NCBI RefSeq assembly: GCF_037975245.1
Contig: NC_092574.1
Span: 202,001-266,000, forward strand
Source of the DNA: Apostichopus japonicus
Taxonomy: Eukaryota; Echinodermata; Holothuroidea; Aspidochirotida; Stichopodidae
DNA: 64,000 bases
Direction: 5' to 3'
Shown: positions 21,162 to 30,500 of the stretch, piece by piece
Numbering within the stretch: the first letter of the stretch is position 1
How the letters are laid out: each line of letters starts with the position of its first letter
Translations under genes and position numbers: made by a program
Notes under the pieces: model-generated
What the model saw: the letters and a program-made list of their open reading frames with translations, nothing else
Database searches by the model: none
What the model was told of the DNA's origin: nothing

Positions 21162-21836
21162 GGTGGCATACTCCTATTAGAGTCTATATCAATCCGCTCG
21201 ATTGTTCTCCTATCTCAGGAAAAGTGCCAAAAAGCAGCGGGAGAACATCTTTTGTGACCTGTTATCAATCATAATCTAGATTTTTGTGGCTTGCATGTTG
21301 AAGAGCATGAATGGAAGTACATATGGTGAGAAAATTGGGTCAATTGAGGCAATTTTAGACCTTTAGGCCTCCCGGGAGCAGCGTAGGAAATTTGTTTACC
21401 ACTGAGTGAAGAGGTTTGTTTACAAGTGACGAAAACTTCCGGCTCGGATAGCAAAAAATCTACACGGTCATGGTACGGAAAATTGATGGTGCCATGAAAG
21501 GCCAACTTGTCAGCTATCCGGTGATGGGTAGCGTTTAGCTAGTGAAAACTTCTATCTAGACTTAAGAGACCACATTACTTTTGTGATTTAGTGTGTAAGT
21601 CAATGGGGCTTTTAATGGGCGTATGCTACCTTAGGGTGCAGGTGGCATACTCCTATTAGAATCAATATCTATCCGCCCGATTGTTATTCAATCTCAGGAA
21701 AAGTTCCAAAAAGCAGCAGGAGAACATCTCTTTTTGACCCGTTATCAATCATGATCTGGGTTTTTCTGTGGCTTGCATGTTGAAGAGCATAAATGAACAT
21801 ACATATTGAGCAAAAATTGGGTCAATTTAAAGGCAT
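21162..21836. repeat. Pair of ~195-bp direct repeats around a 290-bp spacer
   Basis: Copy 1 (21,162-21,352) and copy 2 (21,641-21,836) both start with GGTGGCATACTCCTATTAGA and share GGAGAACATCT, TTATCAATCAT, TGTGGCTTGCATGTTGAAGA and AAATTGGGTCAATT, with scattered substitutions and small indels. Within each, the homologous part can be bounded by TGGCATAC and GGGTCA, a TG...CA layout like short LTRs. The spacer has no coding potential. Confidence 0.85.
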
Positions 21837-22209
21837 TGAAGAGTCGCCCCAAACCGCGTGCGGCCATCTGAAACAGTTAACTTTCCGTGGCTTGCAAGTG
21901 ACGATTTGTTCGTGTCGCTACAAAATGCAGACAGTACAGTAATGAAATGTGTTACCGTGTTATATAAGATGTCCAGCGCTGTATTGTCTGTACGCTATGC
22001 TGTAGGTATTGACCGCAGCTGTATGTACTGACTGTACACTAGTGTCTAATTACCGATGGTAGCAAGCTGTGTGTATTTTCTGGGATCGATGGTGGTGTCT
22101 AACACTTTTGTTACATCTCATTCGAAACTAGGTCATGTTACCGGCATTATACGTTTCTTTTTGCGCGAGTCTTCACACCCTTTAAGTCCCCTCTAGGCCA
22201 AGAGAGGAG
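21837..22209. other. Non-coding stretch
   Basis: Slightly richer in CpG than the surroundings (for example AACCGCGTGCGGCC at about 21,854). It could be upstream sequence of the small frame at 22,210, but I see no defined promoter element. Confidence 0.3.
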
Positions 22210-22452
22210 ATGCTTATCCAACCAATTTTACATAACTCTCTCTTACGCGAAGAGAACGGTGAAACTGTTTTTAACAGTATTTTTATTGATGAGGATATTA
22301 TTATGGTTGGCGACCTTATATATGAGGTCATCCCAACACAAATGCCATCAGAAACCGTTCATGAATGTATAACACTTACTATTCCCGAAAATCCCATTTC
22401 CTTGAATGAAGTACAGACGATTATTTCTATGGTAATGAATGTATTACCCTAG
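22210..22452 (+). CDS. Small open reading frame, function unknown
   Basis: An 80-codon frame opens with an ATG and closes with TAG. The peptide begins MLIQPILHNSLLREENGET, continues with FIDEDIIMVGDLIYEVIP and ends EVQTIISMVMNVLP. It is acidic, has no signal peptide or membrane segment, and its amino-acid usage looks coding-like for its length. It is not a family I know. It could be an isolated exon or part of a mobile element; there is no splice site strong enough to decide. Confidence 0.3.
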   Translation: MLIQPILHNSLLREENGETVFNSIFIDEDIIMVGDLIYEVIPTQMPSETVHECITLTIPENPISLNEVQTIISMVMNVLP

Positions 22453-22552
22453 AACTGGTTGACAGAGATCTATTCATCCGACAGAGTGGTATCTAGACAA
22501 TCCGACTTACACAGGCGCGTATCCAGGGGCGTTGAGGTGCTCGCTCCCCTGG

Positions 22553-22676
22553 GAGGAAATAGATGAGAGAAATTTAGAAAGAAGGGAAAAGGGAAAAAGA
22601 GGGGGAAGAGGAGGAAGGAGAGCAAGGAAGGGAAAAGAAAAAGAGGAAAGAGAGAAAAGGGAGAAAAGGAGGGAGT
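22553..22676 (+). repeat. Polypurine (GA-rich) tract
   Basis: About 120 bp is almost entirely A and G on the plus strand, made of GGAAAAGGGAAAAAGAGGG-like units. Such tracts can form triplex (H-DNA) structures. Plus-strand sequence just before it (GGCGCGTATCCAGGGGCG) resembles transposon end fragments, but I cannot name one. Confidence 0.8.
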
Positions 22677-22872
22677 ACAAGACTTGAAAAACGCCAAGAC
22701 ACCGGGAAGAGAAAGAGGAACAGTGACATAATTACAGCGCTGATCCCTATAATATACACAAGGTAGCCAGTGACGGATCGAGGATTTCGGAAGGGGCATG
22801 CGTCTCACCCTACCCCTTACACCAACAACTCCTTTTTTGACGTTTCCATTTTCCCTCTCTCACTAGTGTATA

Positions 22873-22877
<5 letters not shown>

Positions 22878-22915
<38 letters not shown>
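22878..22915. repeat. (TA)n microsatellite, 38 bp
   Basis: A pure AT dinucleotide run directly abuts the AATG-type tail of the minus-strand LINE end at 22,916. Shorter AT runs lie at about 23,438-23,452 and 23,763-23,781. Confidence 0.95.
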
Positions 22916-22918
<3 letters not shown>

Positions 22919-23467
22919 TTCATTCATTCATTTATTTGTTTTTTTTTCACATAAATATTACAATGTGAATGGAAGTCTGCCTATGCTGGCAAAACAGAAG
23001 ACTCCCATGATGAAAAGATAGAAAATAGTGAAAATAATGTTAATAACAATACGTATACGCTTCAATATGTGAATATGCTGCTTTGCGACTATGCAGCTAA
23101 ATCATAATTAATAAGACATGATAATTTCTTTAGCAAGACATTTACTAAATGTGGAGCTTGTTTCCTTATTTTTTAAAGTTATTGACAGTGAATTCCAAAT
23201 GTTGGTTGCACGGTTTCTGAGGCTTAACACACCAGTGCATGTTTTATATGATTTATAATGTGCGTTGCTAGCCGTTCTGGTATTATGATTATGGAAATCT
23301 GTGTTGCTATTTATAAAATTTCGAAAACTGATTGGTAATGATCCATTCCAAGCCTTGTATGTAAATGTTGCAATATTAACTTTTATAATGTCATCTAATT
23401 TCAATAAATTTAGTTTTTTTTTCAAAAATTTAAAAAAATATATATATATATATTCTATTACTGACAT
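22916..23467 (-). mobile_element. 3' end of the first LINE family, minus strand
   Basis: Read on the minus strand, the frame from 23,467 to a stop at 23,108 gives LLKLDDIIKVNIATFTYKAW, NTRTASNAHYKSYKT and NIWNSLSITLKNK, closely matching the C-terminus of the 2170-6557 element near 6110-6400. A 3' UTR follows with the family stem-loop (arms 22,971-22,980 and 22,996-23,005) and a tail of AATG units. The copy is strongly 5'-truncated, as in most LINE insertions. Confidence 0.82.
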
Positions 23468-23713
23468 TATTAAAAATAAATTATCGTGTAGGTCATTTAG
23501 AAAATGTTATATTAAAGAAACAATTGCATCATATTAATTAAAATATCATATAATTGATTTATTGTCGAAACGTTAAATTTGATCTTTAATTTTTTCTTCT
23601 CTTTTCTTTCTTCAGGGAGTCTTCTACATTGTTAAGCTATTGTATGATTTATAGAAGACTTCCTTTCACCTTGTATATTTGCACGTGAAAAAACAAAATA
23701 AATCAAATCAAAT
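23455..23713 (+). mobile_element. 3' end of the first LINE family, plus strand
   Basis: The sequence encodes only the last codons of ORF2 (DIIKNKLSCRSFRKCYIKET ending IASY and a stop at about 23,537) and then the 3' UTR with the stem-loop GGGAGTCTTCTA / TAGAAGACTTCC (23,615-23,626 and 23,652-23,663). The tail AAATAAATCAAATCAAAT is the same as that of the full-length copy. It is arranged head-to-head with the minus-strand copy just upstream. Confidence 0.82.
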
Positions 23714-24228
23714 ATATATATTTCATATAATATTTCATTCATATAATATTTCATATAAAATTATATATATATATATATATATTTCAAAAATTTCCAAATA
23801 TATATGGTCTATCATAACGCGTGTGTGCGTATGGACGCCTTAAACAATTGTACAAGTGTGCTATGAAACCAACTACTATGGACGCACCCATCACTTCTTG
23901 AGATTGTTCCCATCTGCATGAAAACGCGCGCCCCACAACCCTACGCCCCACCCGGCCTCTAATCGCTACCCGATGAGTTACGAAACTTAATTAGAGACCT
24001 CCCCCCCCCCCCAGTACCAAAAACTTGACAAAATCCGACAACACACAACTTAATCGATAAAAGGTGATCGGGAAGTGTATGAGTCACGTCTAGAGGTCGT
24101 CCTCTGACCTACATGGAGTGTGACCACTCCCGATTTTGCTATTTCCAAGAACAGGGTCCAAAAATTCCCAAGAAATCCCAAGGACACTGTACTTTATGGA
24201 TATATAGCAATATCTAGCGATATCTAGG
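23714..24228. other. Spacer between LINE ends and the satellite
   Basis: Contains an AT microsatellite, a run of 12 C (24,001-24,012) and a short ATATCTAG-like duplication just before the array. No gene was seen. Confidence 0.5.
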
Positions 24229-24470
24229 TATGGATTTTTGAATCCTGGGATCGAGACTAGGCCGCCGCAGTTTGCTTTTGCCGCGATCTTATACGGTATC
24301 GGGAACTTTAAGTAGTAGAAACGAACATAGATTTATATCAACTGCTGTCGTGGCGCGGTTGGTTGTGCTCTGTACCTCGAGAGCGTGACGTATTTTGGAT
24401 CAAGGGCTCGAGACCAGGCCAGGGCAGTTTGCTTTTGCCGCGATCTTATACGGTCTCTGGAACGTTAAGT
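24229..24470 (+). repeat. Diverged left edge of the satellite
   Basis: The first partial and first full units carry many more private changes than inner units: GATCGAGACTAGGCCGCCGC in the first B-box region, AAGTAGTAG instead of AAGTATTAG, a two-base insertion in TTGGTTGTGCTCTG, GATCAAGGGCTCG, and CCAGGCCAGGGCAG. From about 24,480 onward units are near-consensus. Confidence 0.85.
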
Positions 24471-24500
24471 ATTAGAAACGAACATAGATTTATATCAACT

Positions 24501-24581
24501 GCTGTCGTGGCGCGGTTGGTTGCTCTGTACCTCGAGAGCGTGACGTATTTTGGATCGCGGGCTCGAGACCAGGTGGGGGCA
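24501..24581 (+). other. tRNA-like segment of a satellite monomer (representative copy)
   Basis: When the A box is placed at tRNA positions 8-19 and the B box at 52-62, the rest falls into tRNA register. Positions 1-7 GCTGTCG face 66-72 TGGGGGC with six pairs (three of them G-U); the D stem has three of four pairs; the T stem keeps 53-61, 52-62 and 50-64; the discriminator is A at 24,581. The anticodon arm is poorly paired and the base 5' of the putative anticodon is not T, so no isotype is assigned and no CCA follows. This is a tRNA-derived relic like the head of a SINE, not a functional tRNA. The same segment recurs in nearly every unit. Confidence 0.7.
24508..24570 (+). promoter_or_regulatory. 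Type 2 RNA polymerase III promoter, A and B boxes (representative copy)
   Basis: The A box TGGCGCGGTTGG (24,508-24,519) matches TRGCNNARYNGG at 11 of 12 positions. The B box GGCTCGAGACC (24,560-24,570) matches GGTTCGANNCC at 10 of 11. Spacing between them is 40 nt, within the range used by tRNA genes and SINEs. TFIIIC binds such boxes. Nearly all units keep both boxes unchanged; a few A boxes become TGGCCCGGTTGG or TGGCGCTGTTGG. Confidence 0.75.
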
Positions 24582-24587
24582 GTTTGC

Positions 24588-24591
24588 TTTT
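24588..24591 (+). terminator. TTTT run after the B box, possible Pol III terminator (representative copy)
   Basis: GCTTTTGC lies 17 nt after the B box in nearly every monomer. Four T is the minimal Pol III stop signal. Together with initiation about 12 nt upstream of the A box it would give a transcript of roughly 95 nt. Another T run inside the tRNA-like body (TATTTTGG or GATTTTTGG) could stop some transcripts early. Confidence 0.45.
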
Positions 24592-27500
24592 GCCGCGATC
24601 TCATACGGTCTCTGGGAACTTTAAGTATTAGAAACGAACATAGATTTATATCAACTGCTGTCGTGGCGCGGTTGGTTGCTCTGTACCTCGAGAGCGTGAC
24701 GTATTTTGGATCGCGGGCTCGAGACCAGGTGGGGGCAGTTTGCTTTTGCCGCGATCTTATACGGTCTCTGGGAACTTTAAGTATTAGAAACGAACATAGA
24801 TTTATATCAACTGCTGTCGTGGCGCGGTTGGTTGCTCTGTACCTCGAGAGCGTGACGTATTTTGGATCGCGGGCTCGAGACCAGGTGGGGGCAGTTTGCT
24901 TTTGCCGCGATCTGGTACGGTCTCTGGAACTTTAAGTATTAGAAACGAACATAGATTTATATCAACTGCTGTCGTGGCGCGGTTGGTTGCTCTGTACATC
25001 GAGAGCGTGACGTATTTTGGATCGCGGGCTCGAGACCAGATGGGGGCAGTTTGCTTTTGCCGCGATCTGGTACGGTCTCTGGAACTTTAAGTATTAGAAA
25101 CGAACATAGATTTATATCAACTGCTGTCGTGGCGCGGTTGATTGCTCTGTACCTCGAGAGCGTGACGTATTTTGGATCGCGGGCTCGAGACCAGGTGGGG
25201 GCAGTTTGCTTTTGCCGCGATCTCGTACGGTCTCTGGGAAATTTAAGTATTAGAAACGAACATAGATTTATATCAACTGCTGTCGTGGCGCGGTTGGTTG
25301 CTCTGTACCTCGAGAGCGTGACGATTTTTGGATCGCGGGCTCGAGACCAGGTGGGGGCAGTTTGCTTTTGCCGCGATCTCATACGGTCTCTGGGAACTTT
25401 AAGTATTAGAAACGAACATAGACTTATATCAACTGCTGTCGTGGCTCGGTTGGTTGCTCTGTACCTCGAGAGCGTGACGTATTTTGGATCGCGGGCTCGA
25501 GACCAGGTGGGGGCAGTTTGCTTTTGCCGCGATCTGGTACGGTCTCTGGAACTTTAAGTATTAGAAACGAACATAGATTTATATCAACTGCTGTCGTGGC
25601 GCGGTTGGTTGCTCTGTACCTCGAGAGCGTGACGTATTTTGGATCGCGGGCTCAAGACCAGGTGGGGGCAGTTTGCTTTTGCCGCGATCTCATACGGTCT
25701 CTGGGAACTTTAAGTATTAGAAACGAACATAGATTTATATCAACTGCTGTCGTGGCGCGGTTGGTTGCTCTGTACCTCGAGAGCGTGACGTATTTTGGAT
25801 CGCGGGCTCGAGACCAGGTGGGGGCAGTTTGCTTTTGCCGCGATCTCATACGGTCTCGGGAACTTTAAGTATTAGAAACGAACATAGATTTATATCAACT
25901 GCTGTCGTGGCGCGGTTGGTTGCTCTGTACCTCGAGAGCGTGACGTATTTTGGATCGCGGGCTCGAGACCAGGTGGGGGCAGTTTGCTTTTGCCGCGATC
26001 TCATACGGTCTCTGGAACTTTAAGTATTAGAAAAGAACATAGATTTATATCAACTGCTGTCGTGGCGCGGTTGGTTGCTCTGTACCTCGAGAGCGTGACG
26101 TATTTTGGATCGCGGGCTCGAGACCAGGTGGGGGCAGTTTGCTTTTGCCGCGATCTCATACGGTCTCTGGGAACTTTAAGTATTAGAAACGAACATAGAT
26201 TTATATCAACTGCTGTCGTGGCGCGGTTGGTTGCTCTGTACCTCGAGAGCGTGACGTATTTTGGATCGCGGGCTCGAGACCAGGTGGGGGCAGTTTGCTT
26301 TTGCCGCGATCTGGTACGGTCTCTGGAACTTTAAGTATTAGAAACGAACATAGATTTATATCAACTGCTGTCGTGGCGCGGTTGGTTGCTCTGTACATCG
26401 AGAGCGTGACGTATTTTGGATCGCGGGCTCGAGACCAGATGGGGGCAGTTTGCTTTTGCCGCGATCTGGTACGGTCTCTGGAACTTTAAGTATTAGAAAC
26501 GAACATAGATTTATATCAACTGCTGTCGTGGCGCGGTTGATTGTTCTGTACCTCGAGAGCGTGACGTATTTTGGATCGCGGGCTCGAGACCAGGTGGGGG
26601 CAGTTTGCTTTTGCCGCGATCTCATACGGTCTCTGGGAAATTTAAGTATTAGAAACGAACATAGATTTATATCAACTGCTGTCGTGGCGCGGTTGGTTGC
26701 TCTGTACCTCGAGAGCGTGACGATTTTTGGATCGCGGGCTCGAGACCAGGTGGGGGCAGTTTGCTTTTGCCGCGATCTCATACGGTCTCTGGGAACTTTA
26801 AGTATTAGAAACGAACATAGACTTATATCAACTGCTGTCGTGGCTCGGTTGGTTGCTCTGTACCTCGAGAGCGTGACGTATTTTGGATCGCGGGCTCGAG
26901 ACCAGGTGGGGGCAGTTTGCTTTTGCCGCGATCTGGTACGGTCTCTGGAACTTTAAGTATTAGAAACGAACATAGATTTATATCAACTGCTGTCGTGGCG
27001 CGGTTGGTTGCTCTGTACATCGAGAGCGTGACGTATTTTGGATCGCGAGCTCGAGACCAGATGGGGGCAGTTTGCTTTTGCCGCGATCTGGTACGGTCTC
27101 TGGAACTTTAAGTATTAGAAACGAACATAGATTTATATCAACTGCTGTCGTGGCGCGGTTGGTTGCTCTGTACCTCGAGAGCGTGACGTATTTTGGATCG
27201 CGGGCTCGTGACCAGGTGGGGGCAGTTTGATTTTGCCGGGTTCTTATACGGTCTCTGGAACTTTAAGTATTAGAAACGAACATAGATTTATATCAACTGC
27301 TGTCGTGGCGCGGTTGGTTGCTCTGTACCTCGAGAGCGTGACGTATTTTGGATCGCGGGCTCGAGACCAGGTGGGGGCAGTTTGCTTTTGCCGGGTTCTC
27401 ATACGGTCTCTGGAACTTTAAGTATTAGAAACGAACATAGATTTATATCAACTGCTGTCGTGGCGCGGTTGGTTGCTCTGTACCTCGAGAGCGTGACGTA

Positions 27501-30500
27501 TTTTGGATCGCGGGCTCGAGACCAGGTGGGGGCAGTTTGCTTTTGCCGCGATCTCATACGGTCTCTGGGAACTTTAAGTATTAGAAACGAACATAGATTT
27601 ATATCAACTGCTGTCGTGGCCCGGTTGGTTGCTCTGTACCTCGAGAGCGTGACGTATTTTGGATCGCGGGCTCGAGACCAGGTGGGGGCAGTTTGCTTTT
27701 GCCGCGATCTCATACGGTCTCTGGAACTTTAAGTATTAGAAACGAACATAGATTTATATCAACTGCTGTCGTGGCGCGGTTGGTTGCTCTGTACCTCGAG
27801 AGCGTGACGATTTTTGGATCGCGGGCTCGAGACCAGGTTGGGGCAGTTTGCTTTTGCCGCGATCTCATACGGTCTCTGGGAACTTTAAGTATTAGAAACG
27901 AACATAGATTTATATCAACTGCTGTCGTGGCGCGGTTGGTTGCTCTGTACCTCGAGAGCGTGACGTATTTTGGATCGCGGGCTCGAGACCAGGTGGGGGC
28001 AGTTTGCTTTTGCCGGGTTCTCATACGGTCTCTGGAACTTTAAGTATTAGAAACGAACATAGATTTATATCAACTGCTGTCGTGGCGCGGTTGGTTGCTC
28101 TGTACCTCGAGAGCGTGACGTATTTTGGATCGCGGGCTCGAGACTAGGTGGGGGCAGTTTGCTTTTGCCGGGTTCTTATACGGTCTCTGGGAACTTTAAG
28201 TATTAGAAACGAACATAGATTTATATCAACTGCTGTCGTGGCGCGGTTCGTTGCTCTGTACCTCGAGAGCGTGACGTATTTTGGATCGCGGGCTCGAGAC
28301 CAGGTGGGGGCAGTTTGCTTTTGCCGCGATCTCATATGGTCTCTGGAAACTTTAAGTATTAGAAACGAACATAGATTTATATCAACTGCTGTCGTGGCCC
28401 GGTTGGTTGCTCTGTACCTCGAGAGCGTGACGATTTTTGGATCGCGGGCTCGAGACCAGGTGGTAGCAGTTTGCTTTTGCCGCGATCTCATACGGTCTCT
28501 GGGAACTTTAAGTATTAGAAACGAACATAGATTTATATCAACTGCTGTCGTGGCGCGGTTCGTTGCTCTGTACCTCGAGAGCGTGACGTATTTTGGATCG
28601 CGGGCTCGAGACCAGGTGGGGCAGTTTGCTTTTGCCGGGATCTTATACGGTCTCTGGGAACTTTAAGTATTAGAAACGAACATAGATTTATATCAACTGC
28701 TGTCGTGGCGCGGTTGGTTGCTCTGTACCTCGAGAGCGTGACGTATTTTGGATCGCGGGCTCGAGACCAGGTGGGGGCAGTTTGCTTTTGCCGGGTTCTT
28801 ATACGGTCTCTGGAACTTTAAGTATTAGAAACGAACATAGATTTATATCAACTGCTGTCGTGGCGCGGTTCGTTGCTCTGTACCTCGAGAGCGTGACGTA
28901 TTTTGGATCGCGGGCTCGAGACCAGGTGGGGGCAGTTTGCTTTTGCCGGGTTCTTATACGGTCTCTGGAACTTTAAGTATTAGAAACGAACATAGATTTA
29001 TATCAACTGCTGTCGTGGCGCGGTTGGTTGCTCTGTACCTCGAGAGCGTGACGTATTTTGGATCGCGGGCTCGAGACCAGGTGGGGGCAGTTTGCTTTTG
29101 CCGCGATCTCATACGGTCTCTGGGAACTTTAAGTATTAGAAACGAACATAGATTTATATCAACTGCTGTCGTGGCCCGGTTGGTTGCTCTGTACCTCGAG
29201 AGCGTGACGTATTTTGGATCGCGGGCTCGAGACCAGGTGGGGGCAGTTTGCTTTTGCCGCGATCTCATACGGTCTCTGGGAAATTTAAGTATTAGAAACG
29301 AACATAGATTTATATCAACTGCTGTCGTGGCGCGGTTGGTTGCTCTGTACCTCGAGAGCGTGACGATTTTTGGATCGCGGGCTCGAGACCAGGTGGGGGC
29401 AGTTTGCTTTTGCCGCGATCTCATACGGTCTCTGGGAACTTTAAGTATTAGAAACGAACATAGATTTATATCAACTGCTGTCGTGGCGCGGTTGGTTGCT
29501 CTGTACCTCGAGAGCGTGACGTATTTTGGATCGCGGGCTCGAGACCAGGTGGGGGCAGTTTGCTTTTGCCGCGATCTGGTACGGTCTCTGGAACTTTAAG
29601 TATTAGAAACGAACATAGATTTATATCAACTGCTGTCGTGGCGCGGTTGGTTGCTCTGTACCTCGAGAGCGTGACGTATTTTGGATCGCGGGCTCGAGAC
29701 CAGGTGGGGGCAGTTTGCTTTTGCCGCGATCTGGTACGGTCTCTGGAACTTTAAGTATTAGAAACGAACATAGATTTATATCAACTTCTGTCGTGGCGCG
29801 GTTGGTTGCTCTGTACCTCGAGAGCGTGACGTATTTTGGATCGCGGGCTCGAGACCACGTGGGGGCAGTTTGCTTTTGCCGCGATCTGGTACGGTCTCTG
29901 GAACAGTATTAGAAACGAACATAGATTTATATCAACTGCTGTCGTGGCGCGGTTGGTTGCTCTGTACCTCGAGAGCGTGACGTATTTTGGATCGCGGGCT
30001 CGAGACCAGGTGGAGGCAGTTTGCTTTTGCCGCGATCTTATACGGTCTCTGGAACTTTAAGTATTAGAAACGAACATAGATTTATATCAACTGCTGTCGT
30101 GGCGCGGTTGGTTGCTCTGTACCTCGAGAGCGTGACGTATTTTGGATCGCGGGCTCGAGACCAGGTGGGGGCAGTTTGCTTTTGCCGCGATCTGGTACGG
30201 TCTCTGGAACTTTAAGTATTAGAAACGAACATAGATTTATATCAACTGCTGTCGTGGCGCGGTTGGTTGCTCTGTACCTCGAGAGCGTGACGTATTTTGG
30301 ATCGCGGGCTCGAGACCAGGTGGGGGCAGTTTGCTTTTGCCGCGATCTGGTACGGTCTTTGAAACTTTAAGTATTAGAAACGAACATAGATTTATATCAA
30401 CTGCTGTCGTGGCCCGGTTGGTTGCTCTGTACCTCGAGAGCGTGACGTATTTTGGATCGCGGGCTCGAGACCAGGTGGGGGCAGTTTGCTTTTGCCGCGA

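Noticed and set aside
22470-22808. Minus-strand Phe/Pro/Leu/Ser-rich open frames
   Set aside because: They are translations of the polypurine tract's pyrimidine strand; low complexity, no coding evidence.
24501-24581. Functional tRNA gene in each monomer
   Set aside because: The anticodon arm is mostly unpaired, the base before the putative anticodon is not T, and acceptor and T stems have mismatches; only tRNA ancestry and promoter boxes are supported.
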